Assembly (NCBI RefSeq): GCF_932526225.1
Contig: NC_064038.1
Location: 11,593,070 to 11,657,069, forward strand
Origin: Nematostella vectensis
Taxonomy: Eukaryota > Cnidaria > Anthozoa > Actiniaria > Edwardsiidae
Reading direction: 5' to 3'
Length of the DNA: 64,000 nt
Shown: positions 1 through 15,500 of the stretch, one piece after another
Position numbering within the stretch: position 1 is the first letter of the stretch
Layout: the number at the start of each line of letters is the position of its first letter
Translations under genes and position numbers: made by a program
Notes under the pieces: model-generated
The model's input: the letters and a program-made list of their open reading frames with translations, nothing else
Database searches by the model: none
Told to the model about the DNA's origin: nothing

Positions 1-959
1 TGAAAAGTTTTGGGTATTGCCCAAGAAGATTGTAATAAGCCAGTTAAGCCTTGATTTACCAAGGAATATTGACGAAATATTCTCTTTTTGAGGGCAGCCA
101 ATAATTTATGTAAAAATTAATTTAGTATTTCATACAGCCTTTATGAGGTTTAAGTTGATTCTTTTTCTGATTGGACGATTGACGATTCAAGTGCACCCTG
201 GGTAGTACGATCCAAGTGCACCCTGGGTAGTACGACCCGAAAGTCTCATGGGTAATTTGACAAAAGTCTGGGGTTATGTTAGGGGGACTATTCTCCGTAA
301 TTTTAACGTTGGTTTTAAGAAGGTATTAGAGGGATTTAACAACATTCATTCACAAGTGGTTATTATGGACAAACAAGTAGTGCAACTTCGGGGACCAAGC
401 GATACTTCTTCAACCCACAGAGCCCGCCCACTGTGAGCCAGCGGTCTCACGAAATGGAAATCGCATGCGCTTAGGCCTTGTGTCCAATCTCGCTCCCAGA
501 CCCCACCTTCCTTGCCGTTTACACTAAGATATGTGGGCTCAAGGAACGCGATTGGGACCTTTTTCTGCTTTGAAAATAGCGGGAAACGCATTGAATGTGC
601 GCGGGAAACAGTAGAACTTTTATTCGCGTGCTTTTTCCCGCCTTTTTGGCGCTTACCGCGTGTGTGTCACGTGTGTAACGCTAAAGGACCAGTGAAGGAC
701 CCTCATGAAAATCTTATGAATGTCACCACAAGTACACCAATACTGGTAACAACGCAAATGATAAATAAAGATATTTTTGGATGATTTTATTGATCAGAGG
801 GTGTTTGTGTAAGAATTTTAAGTGGTATTTTTCTGTTGTAAAGTTGGAATGAGATTAAATATATTGTTAAATATTTATTGGTTCGTTTAATGTTATTATA
901 TTTAAATTCTACATTATATTATATTATATTATAAATCTACATTTTGCCCCCCAACCTCC
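1..959. other. Intergenic, no gene recognised
   Basis: AT-rich sequence with only short open frames that show no recognisable protein family. A short near-direct repeat (two copies of a 22-bp phrase around 187-235, containing AAGTGCACCCTGGGTAGTACGA) is the only structure noticed. Confidence 0.5.
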
Positions 960-1402
960 CATGAGGATTTCGCAGATTCATTCCCCAAAGCACCCCCGAA
1001 AGCAGGAAAGTAAAGATAACAATCGATCGGTTCCCAAGGGCACCCCCCGAAAGAGAGATAACGATTGATCCGTTTCCTAGGGCTCCCCAAAAGTAAAGAT
1101 TTCACGATTAATCCGTTCCCTAAGGCTCCCCCGAAAGAAAAGATTTCACGATTGATCCGTTCCCTAGGGCTCCCCCGAAAGTAAAGATTTCACGATTGAT
1201 CCGCTCCCTAAGGCTCCCCCGAAAGTAAAGATTTCACGATTGATCCGTTCCCTAGGGCTCCCCCGAAAGTAAAGATTTCACGATTGATCCGTCCCCCTAG
1301 GGCTCCCCCGAAAGTAAAGATTTAATGATGGATCTTTTCTTTAGCCTAAAGAACGGATCAATCGTGAAATCTTTCTTTCGGGAGGGCACTGAGGGACGGA
1401 TT
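960..1402. repeat. 44-46 bp minisatellite with terminal inverted copy
   Basis: About seven imperfect units of 44-46 bp follow one another, each containing CCTAGGGCTCCCCCGAAAG followed by a segment ending GATTTCACGATTGATCCG. At about 1331-1402 the same phrase appears in reverse complement (CGGATCAATCGTGAAATC), so the array can fold back on its own last copy. No coding content is seen. It may be the remains of a transposon with repetitive subterminal arms. Confidence 0.8.
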
Positions 1403-4400
1403 AATTTCATGTATTTAATCTTGTGGTTCTCAAATAAGGCACCAAAAAACATATCTTTATCATATCTCATGTCTTAATCAATTTCGACAATTGAAAACAA
1501 ATTGAGATTTTTAAATGAGGATGGGATGTGAGGTAAGAAGTTTTGATTGAAAATCTAAAGGGAAAATATTTTACGGTAAAAAGAAGCAAAATACAAATAT
1601 ATGGCGCAAATAGAAATTATTAAAGATAATAGAAAAAACAGGAAGGAAATATTTTTTAAGGCGCCATTTAGAGAGGAAATATCTTCTTTGTGTACCGAAT
1701 GTCAATCAGTAAAGTCTACCAAAATGTAAAAAGAAGACTAAGAAAAAACAAGAAAAGTGATACAAGAACTTCTACCCAACTTGACATATTTTAGCATTGC
1801 TTTGTATTACTCCAATGGAGGCAAATATTCACAAAATAACTGCAAATAAAAACAACAGATGCCAGCAAAAAGAGCTTATGTTTCCCATTAGCTTATCAAG
1901 ACATTCTAGGGAGAAAAAATACTTGAGTTAAATGGGGGTAATACATCAATATCGCCTGTGTCTTAGCTCTTTCCAGCCACCTGAGGGTAATTACGTTCTA
2001 TCTACCTACGAAGGTAATCACCGTTAAAACAAATACAAGCTATCAATCAATTAATTTACTTTGCATAATGATCAAACAAGATAAAACAGAGAAAAAACAG
2101 CTAGTTAATCAGGACGTGTATAGATTAAGGCACAAGTCTCAATTTAGTTGAAAATGGTAATTCTACGCTCTGATGTTGATCCTTGAAATTTCTTTAAGTC
2201 TAATCGTAATTTCAGGGACCTGTTTCCTTGTTAGTAAAATAAACAATGTTATTCGTTCGCTTGATTAAAAAGTCTACATATATCTAAAACGGATATAGGA
2301 CATTAAAACAAATATACACGGTACGTATTTGTTAGCTTCCCTAAAAGCACAATCGGGGTTATTAAATGATGCCCTAGGGGCGTATTTAGAGGCAACAACG
2401 GTTTTATTGAGATTTCTATTGCATGTTTAGCTTAGATAAATATCACAACATAGACACCAGTAAACATGCGACACCTTTGAAGACCCTGCTAACGTTAATA
2501 CCACAAACGTTAATTTCTCGCAGTCTAACCAAATTTTAATGTATGCGTTAAAAACGAAAGTTAGATCCTGTTTCCCCGTGCCTTTAAGGTAAGTGAAAAA
2601 AGAGTCAAAGGTGTACACCTGCTACATGAAACATTTAACGAGGAACAAAACAATTTTGTAAATAACTCTAGTAGTAAAATATAGTAGGCAGTAGTCTAGA
2701 AGGCGTTCTAAAAAGACTGAGGTTGCCCCCTAAATTGCCTATTCCTTGTGAAGCTGGTCTTCCGTTAAGCACTTACTTACTCATTCAGACCTATATCATG
2801 TGGAGCATTTACGTATGGTCCAAATGGCATGTTATCGACTTGCCCTTTGGGAAAGCGATCTACGATGGGCGGGATTTTAATGTATTTCGCCCTGTATTTG
2901 AATAAGGGGGGCTACGGAAATGGACAGCCATCACATGGATCAGTAATGGTTTCAGGAATAATTAAGTCGCGAATTTATAAGATAAAGAGAAGATGTTTTC
3001 CACAGTATGATCAATGAATATTATGTAACACTGTCCGTAGCAATAAATATGAAACCATAAACAATGGCGGATCCAGGGATGACTCCCTGGGTTAAATATA
3101 ACCACCCCTTTAAGCGAAATGATGCTTCTCTCTGCAACAAATTGCGGGCAAAGACAGTGTAGTTTTCATGAATTGGAACACCCTTTGAAATATATTCTGG
3201 ATTCGCCATTGCTTAACGGTTTCCAGGTCAGTGAAGGATTTTTTCGAATAGACAAAAAGAAAAATGACAAGAAACCTACCGAATTGTTATACCTTTATTT
3301 TTTAGCTACCTTGCATTTTTTGCTAAAAAATGAGGCAGAGGTAGGAAAAATAGTCTAGTGCAACTCTAAAACCATCGTAGTATCACGACCATAATGGACT
3401 CACAATTTAGAATGACATAAACTAAAAAGAACGCTGCATATAGTACCATCCAGTGTCATTAACGAACACAATAACATACATGCCAAATATTTTAGGAACT
3501 TGCTCTTTGCTATCACTCCTAGTGACTGTTACTACGTGCATAGAATAACTGTGGAGATTTGACATAATGGGATTTTCAGTGGAATACTTACAAACTAACT
3601 TGCAAAAAACCACTACATACAATGGAAACTCGTGCTAAAACGAACAGCCCTTGAAGATTCTGGCCCCGTGATACTGTGACAATACTGGCCGACTAACACA
3701 AATAAAATACGCTGGTATTTAACATACACCATTCTTCGGTGAAAGTGTTAGAGCTCACTTATTCTCATAGGACCAAAAAGAAACCGGCCCCACCATCCTT
3801 ACGAGAAAAAAACACATAGATCCTTTGAGGCCTCGGAACTCTGGCCTGAATTACTCGTGACATTTTCTGACATTAACCTAAACGAGGTTGAAAACATGAT
3901 TCTATTCAACTTCTGCGAGCTTAGTATTTTTTTTATATTTTCAAAGTAATATTAGTTATCAGCTCTCCATACTCTGACACCCTTCACTTCATAAATGAAA
4001 CGAATCTAGTTTGCCTTTTCTTACCACCATGCGATATGGGACGTAAATAAATTGAATAAAAGCTTCCGTCTTGTTTTATTCCGTTAAGTTCTTATAACAG
4101 GTGAAATTTGGTATAGCAAATCGCAATATTATTGTGTGTGGAGAAAGAAATATTTTCACCACAACTTTAAATGCAACCTAAAAACTCAATTTAGCGAGTT
4201 GATATGTGTACGTTACGAACCTAAAAAGAAAACTTACTGCAGCCAAGTTGAGATGCGTACGTTTCGGGACAGTATTTTTTCATTATGAGTCAGGTTAAAC
4301 TGTAGGAAAACAACGAAAAAATAGTTACTGCCCAATCAACATGAATTAGGACACCAGTTGTTTGACTCAAAAGACAAAAGCTTCGAAACAACAGCAATTA

Positions 4401-7400
4401 GGTCGCTGGCACAATTCATTAAATTCTAAAATGCTGTAAATATAGAATAACCATGAAAGGTTGTGCTCTATTGACTCTTTCTTCAATTGGGAATTGCCTC
4501 GAATTGAAGTTTAAAGCGTTTGGTAAATTTTCTTTATATGATTGGTGGATGCAAAACAGAAAACAATCGGATCGGATAGATACGATGATGTAACAATAAG
4601 TTTTATCGAAGACTCATATATGAGGTTTTCCCTACCGGAATTCCCCTCTCTAGGACCTAGTTATAACTGATCACTGACTCTTTGTATCATTGTTAGTTAT
4701 TACTGTAAATGCAAAATTTAATTATCGCCGGAGGACTTGGAATCCTTTATCAATTATATGATTTTCTAAATTGGGCTCCCAAAGAATGAAATGTCCTGAA
4801 ATAAATATATATGCAATTACACCAAAAGCCTAACTTGTAAATTGAATTTTGCGTTCGCGATTAGAAAATTTACTCATAGACGTGAACAAACCGACCGCTA
4901 AATCAATATTTGATTCCAATATGTTTGATTAATTTGTCGTGCTTTCACTCATAGATGAAACTTGACATAGGAAAACAGGTTGTAACCAAAGGAGCAAGTT
5001 TTGGATTGTTGTCTATAACAAGAGTAGGTCGCATGAGAGGATTTGCACTATAGAGTATGAAACATAAAGAATTAGAATATTGTCTAGAATATCCCTAAGC
5101 ACACACTATTATTTGTATCAAGAAAAACGATATTGATAAAGTGTAATTAAATTTTATCTAAAGATCAAATTTAAAAGTCACACCCTGGGTTCATAAGCAA
5201 TAACTTTGCTAAAACTTTAATCTTCTAAGCGTGGCACGATGCTAGCTTTTGTTTACGGTCAAACTAAATAAGGCGAGACGGAACAAAACGCGGTATAACG
5301 GTCCGGTTGGTGTTCTCTGTTTAATTGTAGCTATCTGATTTCTCGATGAATATTTGATAAGTTCTAATGGGGAAACCGGTGATTTAATGCATTGAAGACG
5401 GGTGACTGTATTATGGCTTAAGAATGCTAGCTACCTAAACTCATGGCACGGTTATTAGATTGGTGTTTAGCTCTACATCGCATCGAAGGCCTTGATTAAA
5501 AGCTGCATTTTAATCCACGGACCCGAGGGTGACATAAAATTGCTGTCACGATTGCCCAGGACTTCAATGGAACTATCCGACGTCTCACTATCTCAGCTGC
5601 AACCATTTGGATACAAACTAACTGCCAAGTTTCCTCATCAAAAGAATCGGTAATCTTTTGTGATAATAACCGCATTTTATTAGATATCTGTAACCATTCC
5701 TATTTATTTCACTATGTGTGGCGAAAAAGTGTATCTTGAATTTGCCTACGGTAATTGCATGTTTAGAAAACACTAAATCTTGAAAATAACCTTTAATTTC
5801 ATTGTCGAATTCGTTTCGTCGGGAAATTAATTTGACAAGCAAAGTGAAATTTACCAATGAATTTGGATTTAAATATTGGTGTAATTTGTAACAAAGGTGT
5901 AAAGGGTATAACGGCTTTAGGCACGTGGCTTTTTTTATTTCAAACAAAAGCAATTTCTAGGATTCCATGTCAAAGTTCACTTGAGATGGATAGCCGAGGT
6001 CTGATACCTGTTTACATGGACATCCATTCACAGGTTACGTCTAATGTTGGCAATAGAAAAAACGTTACCATCAATTTAAAACTTTAATTACCATCTAACT
6101 GAAACTTGAACTAGGCATTCCCGAAACTGATACCAAAATCTGTTACTTTAGTGTTGAAAGCCATTTCGTGGTTACTCGTAAGTGAAAAACCCATTTCACT
6201 GTTTGATTTTTGTGGTAATTTTTTCATATCATCATCTTCATCTTCAAATTATCCCGTGTTAACCGTTATATTGCTCCGCGAAATTCAATACATGTGAAAC
6301 CAATCCGGATATTATAACAAACCTGGGTAATTATAATAATACTGCTGACATTGTATCTTGTTTTTATTTGGAAAGTTTTAATCAAACAGGACTATCCCGT
6401 TTCATGTTTACGCGATCAAAACTATTTAAATCAAGAAAGTCTGAAATATTAAAGTACAAATTCATAGATCCCAGCACATAAACTACGGAGGTATTATGTG
6501 TCGACGCCCAATTTACAATTACATATCGATATCGAGAATAGATAAGGTTGAAAATAACCCAAGCAGTTAGCTCGCAAAATATCCGGTTTGTTAAATAATA
6601 TACAGCGATTAAAATTAAACTCCTATCTCGCTTCTGCGATGGCTTTTGGTCCGTAGATCTAATTAAGCTTTTGTTTGTCGTCCGTTTTGAAAAGCAATAT
6701 GTCTTTTTATCAAAAGAGGAAGCGATGATTAGAAAGTATCTAAGCAACGTGGGTACATTTATATATCGAGATGAAAAAAAAATCATATCATTGCAAAAGT
6801 AATTTAGATATCCAAATAACAACTTATTATTGGGATGAATCAATTCGCAAAGTACACTCCCTTCTAATAGATAACATGTCTAAATACCAATATTTTCAGG
6901 TAAAGAATACGCGGTACTTTTTTGTAGTAAAGTTAATTATTTTTCGAACTGATTTGAGTGTATAATTGTTAAGTACGTTCGCGTTTGATGCTTTTTATGC
7001 AAAGAAGACACCGATACATTGATTTCTAACCCAATTCGCGCGCTCGGAAATTGCTTAATATATATTTCACCTCTCCTAGCTATCACTACCCCGAGGTTGA
7101 TTAGTTGTTATGATTTTCAATGCGCGTTTGCTTAATATTATTATATAATGCAAATTCCCTGTTAATCTAGCGTCGTAAGGGAGATGTACCGCTCTGATAG
7201 TTCACCGTTCGCAAGTTTTGTGCGCCCAAGCCGATATATGGACATGCTAAGAGTTGATCGAATGGACAGAGCCAGGGATAATTCCTACCGCAAGGCAAGT
7301 ATACACCTACATTCACACACACAAAAAAACATTTAAATGAACTTTATAGCATGACAACTAAAGCCATGTGGGACAACTCACTTTGACATTTTAGCTTCGG

Positions 7401-9530
7401 TTTGTTTAAGGCGACAATATGCTGCCGTGGCGCGCATTCTGTTATTTTTTCCAGCTCCGTATGGATAGATTTCTAAGTGGATGTTATGACGGTACAAATT
7501 TTTCAACACTGAGGGTGTCGATAACAAAAATTCATTTTATGAAGTTTTATTTCATATCGCGAATCTGCGTTCCATATCGCTTTTCACTCCCCTTGATTTC
7601 CTCATCAAATTACTAAACTGCCATCTACGCAGGATCTAACAAATCAACAAGCAAAGAGTAATGGAAACGAGAAAAACCTTCTATAACCATACTGTCCCAA
7701 TAAAAACATACGCAATTTGCTTGCTTGCAACGTTGGTCAGCCCCCTATTAGATTTCCACTGAGGGTATTGATAAAAGTAAATTGTTATGGCTTAGATATT
7801 GAAATGTATCACTACGCCTCAAAGGAATTCTTTATCCTTGAAATTTAAATGGTAACTTCATCGCTTTCTAAGCATTTTGGCGGGGGGAAACAAATTCAAT
7901 TAAGCAAAATTTCATAAACGAATTCCAAAACCATCATTATTTTCTAAATACCATTTGTTCCACTCGAAGATTTAAAATTTCTATTAATTACATCAATAAG
8001 CGGATGTACCCCGGCAACTCTAAAAGTGCTTTAGAAATGTTGTCTAGGTCGACCATTTATTAATCCACACCAATATCACTAAACATCCAATACGTGCAAT
8101 AGAAGCCTCGACAAGGAATCCCACATATTTCAACTATACTTAGTAGTTCAATTAACAATTGATTTTTTTTTTCGGTAAGATAGTACAGTGTTTTAAGCCT
8201 CTTGAAAATTTAAATGTGCGCTTTGAAAGTCTTGTTTGTGATAAACGCAAAAGGCCCCAGAGCAGATAACGCAAGATATATATTGGTTAGATTAATCAGT
8301 CTCCATGGTTCGCAGCGAATTGATTAACGAAACAGCTGGCAATATTATGCATTTTCTTATTAGATGATTAGAAATAATACAGTTACGCTAGGCCTAGATT
8401 AATGGCGCTACCAATCATCATATAGGGATTTTTACTCGTTCCCTGGACTCGCTACAATAACTTCAAAACTATCGTAAATCTTTGGGCGATTCTTTTTGTT
8501 GTACATTCAAAGAGACCCTATTGAGAAATTTAGTATCATTTTCTATGCTATCCGTTTACACAACCAAGAGATATTCATAGAATTTATTTGCACGGTAGGC
8601 GTGAGAAGTGGCGAATTCGTCCCCTGCAGTTTCTATTTTACCCGAATCTTCGCAGCGTTTCTCCGTGAGAGGCCGCTCTAACGATAGCAATTTTTCGATG
8701 CAATTCAGACACAATCATTTATTTACATGAGAATTCGTGTCGTTCGACGAGTCCCTTATTGTAGATTGGAAACGACATTATTAATAATACTATAGACGTG
8801 TAATCAATTCTAAGATTAAATCCTTTCAATGAGAATCACGTGGTTTGGACTTAATCGAAATTTGATTAATCAAACGATTTCATTGGTTTCGGTATCTTAG
8901 TATAATCTCGAAATCGAAAGTGAAATTTCATTCTGCTCGCATGGGGTTTTATTTATCGTCAAAATTCTCATTACGTTTGATCTTCAGGGGGACTGCGAGC
9001 GTTAAAGTATATTGATTGGGATCTCCCATCTATTTGCTGTTGTTGATGAGAAAGCTTCCGTTCTAATTATAATGTCAATATAGCTATCAATACACCGGAT
9101 CAACCAATCGCGGACACGATTCTAAATAAGTTCCCTCCAAATATTTGAATATCGGCAGTGCGCATGTGTAGATTATGGATTTCAATGGAATGCTAGCGCG
9201 AAATGTTGTCAGTCGACGTTTGAACTCGGGCGAGAGTAATGACGATCAAGGCCGGTGTACGAATGCCACTAGCAAGATACCACTCAAAATACTCCAACAT
9301 TACAAAATAAAAATTCTACGTGTTACTGGCACTGTAGAATATGGACAGAGAACCTACAGTCGTGGATCATGTTGTAAGTCGCGCTGAGTAAGGCAGAAAT
9401 GAAGCCCGGTCAATTTGCATTTGATAGCAGAGCTAATCTATTGATTAATCAGGCTCGAGTGCTTCGTGTAGTCTCATTGCCTGGGGTCGTGGCTGCCTCG
9501 AGATTTCTAATGCTATGGGTCTTTCGTTAG
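1403..9530. other. Intergenic region upstream of ARID3-like gene
   Basis: About 8 kb of AT-rich DNA. The longest open frames (for example 5618-5953 and 6382-6843, both minus) have compositions typical of translated AT-rich noncoding DNA and resemble no family I know. The promoter and 5' untranslated exons of the ARID3-like gene probably lie near the 3' end of this stretch, but none could be placed. An ATG at 9175 opens a 70-codon frame, but none of its good donors joins the downstream coding frame convincingly. Confidence 0.4.
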
Positions 9531-12500
9531 GTCACTGAGAGAGATGGCGGTAAGGTTTTGGCTGATCGAGATCGCGAATCGGGCAACAGATCTTTCGGAA
9601 TTGTGGAGAGTAGAATGGCTGAACTTGATGACATCCAAAGGTCTATGGCAGAGGACGAGGAGGCATTTGTCGAGAGAAAATACACCCCTAGGAAATCAAG
9701 CTTTGAAGATGGTCAAGACAAACTACGCGATAACGTTCAGTATTCATCATCCGTTCGTATCCCCAAGCGTGAATCTTCCCCGACTCCAGAACACAGTTCA
9801 CGCTACCTAACTCCAAGCCCTGCCGTAGATCGCATCTCGACTCATGAATGGACATTTGAAGAACAGTTCAAACAGGTACGATACAATTTACTCTTACGCA
9901 TTCTTCAGCTTTGATACCTTCACATAGAAGCCTACAGTTTTATAGATTGATTGAGATCTTTTCAAGGCTGCGTTTGTGTTTGTTTTTATTTGCGCACATT
10001 TTTTTTCTTGTTACAACCTAGACAGTGTTGACCCCACTAGAAGAGGGTTGAATGTAAAAATGCCAAAAACGTGTGTTTATCATTTGGGGTCATGTTTTTG
10101 TATGGTGTTTGAGTACTAGAATTACTCACGCCTTTGACCCGGGGAAATCAAATCGTCTAGATCAAGTTGATTCTCTCCACTGGAATCATATAAGTAATTC
10201 GGATCCAGTAATTCTCGCAAACTCGATTAAAACGAAAAAAAACAAACACCTAAGCTTATTTCTATCTTGTCCACGAACGCCATATCGCAGAACTGCGAAC
10301 ACACAATCAGCAAAATCCACATGTTCTTATAAAATACATCCGAACGTGTGATAGGAATTTTCATATGTTCAAGAGTAATCTCTTTGAAACTCAGCTTTCT
10401 ATTGAATGGAACTAAATAGGGGTTTTATAATTATATCTAATCCGAATTTGCATACGGTCTTTTGTGTTGTGAATAACTATAGTTGCATGAAAATTTCAGT
10501 TTTCGATAATGCGCAACCATTAAGTAAGCTTACCTGGTACATATCTCCTGAGCGAAATAAATAAATCACGTATTATTATTATCGACATTATTGTCCTTTC
10601 ATTCCCTCATAAGAAAAAGAATCCTGGTGTCTTTACATGAACTCTATATAACTGATTCGATTTGTTTTTATTTCATTGAAAGTTACACATTTATAAATTT
10701 CCAAACATGATCGATACAAGGCCATTCGTATTAATATTTAATCAATTGTTCCTCAGTTAATATTAGCCCGCGCATGCGAGATCTATTTTGATACACGGCA
10801 ATATCAATTGTCAATCAAATTCCTTGGCAGTTTTTCAAAGATACATCAGTAGCTGTTCTTTATTAATCAGAACTCGGTATTGTTTGTTATTCGATGCGCT
10901 ATTGTAAACCGAAGTCTTTATGGTGTAGCTTCCATGTATACACTGCCATAACTCCCAGAAATTTTAATTTGTCCCTGGTGTAAATTAAAGACAGATGCAT
11001 TTAGAATGTCTTAATAACAATTCCCAACTTGTATCTCTGTTGGGTGCCTAAATTCTCTCATTTCAGCAATGAATATCTTGACCATATTATTTAAGAGTAA
11101 GGCACAACTGTGAGCGATTACATTTCTTCCTGTTCCATTGATTCAATTATGTGTGCGCACAGTGCAATGGTAAGGTTAGGGGCCCACTTTAGCCAGGAGA
11201 GGAGAAATAAAACCTGAATTATCAGGTGCATATAAACTCGGCTAATCCAGTAGGCAGGTGTTCATGTATTGTGTATTACAATGCCCTATATGGACAATAG
11301 CCATGGTATAATAAAATAAGAAATTCTTATAGTATGTTGAATAAATGGGTGAAAAATATGAATAGCAAAATGAATGGATGAGGTAAAGAGGTAGAAAAAA
11401 AATGAGGTAAAAGAAAATGATATTTATTTTAAAACTTGTTATGCCACAAATATTAGGAATTCATCATAGTATCAGTCGTTTTTAATTAAAAAAGGAAATA
11501 CATTTTATAATAAAAAAGTATGAATACTTATTAAGCCAGATTGTTGTTTTATGCTATTTTTTTCACATTCGTTCTTTTGCACCAAGTTAATTTTATAGAA
11601 TATAATTCCTGTATATGTCTTTTCTTAAATCACTTATTTCTTAAATGTTTTTGTCCTCAGTGACTTTTCTTTTTTTTGAAATGCCAATGTATCAAAAATA
11701 TTTTACAATTTTTTTTTGGAATTCTCTAATTGCTTTATTTTCTATAAAGTTCTGACTCCATTTAATCCCTTTTGTAGAAAAAAAAATAATAAGAAAACCC
11801 ATGTTGTGTCTCATTTACATCTGAATGAAGGCATGTTTTCTAATCTATTATTTTGGGCATCAGCAAATTAAATCATGCAATCGAATTTCTCTGCTTGTAC
11901 TTTTTGAATTGCATTAAGCATAGACCCTTATCCTTTATTTATTATTTATTGTGAGAACCATACATGGGAACCTTTTTGAGAGAAAAAAATTGTTAGGAAT
12001 CGCTGTTGTTACTGTGAGCATGGCATTCCATTATTTAAGCTTAATTCTTTTTTATCTGAAAACCATCTTTGTTGTAAATCTCAGTCACGTCTTCACCCTT
12101 TTGATGCTCTTTGTTCATTGGGTTGCATTTTTCTTGAGGGTATTTTTTTGACCATATCATACCTCAATCAGCTGAACTAATGATTTAGTTTTTTTTCTTC
12201 TCTTCTACCAAAATAAAAGCCAGCAATCTAAGAAGTTTTAATGCATGTCTCTTTTTCGTGATTGTACTTCAACGTTATCAGATGTTATATTCTGCATTTT
12301 TGTTTGATTTCATTTTGAGGTTATCTTTTTTTTCTGTTTGTTTGTCTTTTATTTTTATTCTATTTGCGTTGTGGTAGAATTCTACTATCCATGTAATTTA
12401 GCTCATTGTTTATATATTTACCTTTCTTTATCAATGATTAAGATTTTTACATTAACTGGGAGTGGTATGACAAAATGATATGCCTAACTGATCCCAATTT

Positions 12501-15500
12501 TGTGGTTTAGCCTTAAATAAGAAGAAGCATGATTACATGTCGTTGTGCTGTTTTCCATTCATGTTATCTTTTACTTTTAGTTAGGGTTCTGTTCAGAATT
12601 TTCTTTCCAATTGGTTCTAGAAACATAAATGATAAGAGCGACAGATGCAGAGTTTTTGAGAATGCTTAAATGTGTCCTATTTCATGCATGGACTCTGCTT
12701 AACCTCTAACTATTTTTTGAGTGCTGTGATTTGTCACATATGGTAATCACTTATCATTTATTTCTGATATCTCTATATCTCTAAAGTATTGGGCCATATA
12801 GCTCACACAATATCCTTTTATATGTAAGCTCTGTTTTAGACAGTATATTGTTAGAAATGTGTTAAGTTTAGAAATATACTTTTGGTTCTTGCTAAATTTG
12901 CTGATATATAATTTATTATAATTTAGGGCTGATAGGTTTAAGGGATTAAAAACTAATAATTTGATTGCAATCAAAAAGTGAAATTAAATTCCAAGCAAAG
13001 AGCAAACAGTCGCTTGGATGCAATTTTTTTTCTTTATTTTTTTTTTTGGAAATTAAATAAGAAAAATGCTTTTGTAGATTAAGCTGAAAAGAAACATTAC
13101 TTATCCAAATTCAATATTCTTTGATTTGAAGATTATCTGTGTTTTATTTTGAATCAGTATTTTTGGGTTGTATATGATTAAAAACACAACCTTACCTCTT
13201 ATCAAGTTGGCAAGTCATTCCAAATACTGCTGTTAGACAACCCAAATTGATGTTTTGGGGATTTCCAGTAATTCTGGAAAGATACAGTAAATTTGTGTGT
13301 TAAATAGAGTTACTTAGAAGAATCAGTCGCAGAATTGTGTCACTTGCAATATTTTTATTCAAATTCACCATTTGTATATACAATAATTTATTTTGTGTTT
13401 TGTATCAATCTTGTTGCTATTATACACATTTCTTTGTATAGACGGAAGAGTGGTTTAATCACATCTCTGTATATATGTACAGTTCTCTTTTCCATCATGC
13501 CTTTCTTGTCTTTGACATTCCAGTGTGTTACTGGGTACAAATAATAATTTTTGAAAATATCAAAGTTGTAATTTATACCAAGGATCTAATATTTAATGCC
13601 CAAGAATTTAAAAGAATAGCAATGGCACTGATATAAAGAAAAATACTGCATTCATAGCACTATTGATATGATATTGAAAGATCAGAAATATGTTTTAGTA
13701 TTTTTGTTAGGATTGTGGGCTAAATTGATTTATGAATGATTTGAATATGTTTATGCTTGTACAAAAAAGGCAAGGCTTGTTTTCTGTGTCATCAGAGTGT
13801 TCTTTACTGTACTGTATTTATTACAGTGCAAAACAGTTTTTTTTTTAATTTTGGCTGATCTATCATGTTTGTTTAAACCTTAGGTTTATTGTGTTTTAAG
13901 AAAAAATCAAGTATTCTTGTGTGATAGTATTATTAATGAACTATACAAAAACTTGATAGCTAATTGGTTTACGAAACACTCGCACTAACAGTAAGAAGAA
14001 CCTATTTATTGTGGCGACCACATTATTTAAAAAAAGTTGTCTCGTATAGATTATGGAAATAATTGGGGGAAATCAATTTGATGTTCGTGTACAATTCGAT
14101 TTTTCCTGTTTATTTGGTAGTGTTTGTACAAAATATGTACTTATTTGCTATTGTTTAAAATTTATCTTCATTAATTTTAATTGAGATAAGTTGAGCGGAA
14201 AATTAAGCTTTTCTTTGTTAGTATCAAATATGATAAGGTTTTTTTAGGTTTAATATGTTTCGACTTTTTTTAACTATCCCCAGTAAAATTATTTTCAATG
14301 TTATCCTTTTTAAAAGAATCCCAACATTCAAGTATTCTGAGAAAATTGGTTAATTAATCGGTAAGGTTTTTATGAGTATGACTTTTCATCATTATCTAGT
14401 TAGTAAGTTTGTTAGTTTATTAAGATAATTATTATTACTAGGGAATTTTGTGTAATAGAACACATCGTTTGATTTTTCTCAATTCACACATTTATATCAA
14501 CGTTTTCCTATTCAAGCGATAAAGGAGGTTGTAGAGTATTCTCTTAAAGGATTCAACACTTCAAGCCGATATTTTAATTTCTTACCTACAACATGAAAAC
14601 TTTTTTGTTTATTTTTTTTACGCCAACCCAATTATTTTTTTTAAGTCAAGTTCGAAATGGATAACTTTTACAGCTGGTCATTATACCTTTATAAATTGTC
14701 GAAATAGTAATCTCCTCGAAGTGTTTCTTTAATAAAACTCACTAATACAACCGATATTATACTTGTCAAACTGTTTCCTGTTATCTTAAAATTATTACAA
14801 TTTCTTCTTTGCCTCGCGAAAAACACCAATATCTGTCTTTGATAAGAATTGTTAAGTTAATGAAAGTAGAAAACCAAAAACAATATTTGTAGACATTTGT
14901 TTTATTGAACAAAAAATAGTATGGCTTCCATTCTATTGTCCTTCGTCAATTTACTTCTTGAGTGATTACTTTGCAATTTCATAACACGTATTCAAACACT
15001 TTAGTCTAATATAATTTTCTCATGTTTTTAATTTTACTGAAATGGCATTTTTCTCAATCACCGTAGATTCCGATACCCCGTGAACAATTTCTTCCTATTT
15101 TTCCCCAATATTTCTCAGCGGGGTGTATAGCTTTTTGATTTATCGGGAGAAATTCGAAAAAAGATATGTTTTTCCTTTGCTCTTGGCCTCCTACCATACG
15201 CTTAGAAAACGGCGTAAGATTAAAAAAATTAAATCGCCCCATCAATCTTATCAATGTGGGTTCACCATTCGGGGTTAACAAGCCGTGATAGTTTCGCATT
15301 TTCTATTATTTTCAAATCATGTTAGTTATGAATTTAGATAGAAAGATATTAGCTATCAACTGATTATGCGAGATCTTGGAATTTTTACTATTATAATTGA
15401 TATCTAGGTTGAAATCTGTGCTCTTCTGCTCTTCATCACATTACAAATTATTTATCAACCACGGTTTTTTCAGTCGGCCACAAATATGCTTAATTGTTTA

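Noticed and set aside
5618..6843. Long minus-strand open frames (111 and 153 codons) in the left intergenic region
   Set aside because: Compositions are those of translated AT-rich DNA; no family resemblance, splice context or codon bias was visible.
9544..9810. ATG at 9544 as the start of the ARID3-like protein
   Set aside because: It opens a different frame (88 codons) that does not lead into the ARID domain. The domain frame is open back to an AG acceptor at 9529-9530 and has its own ATG at 9615.
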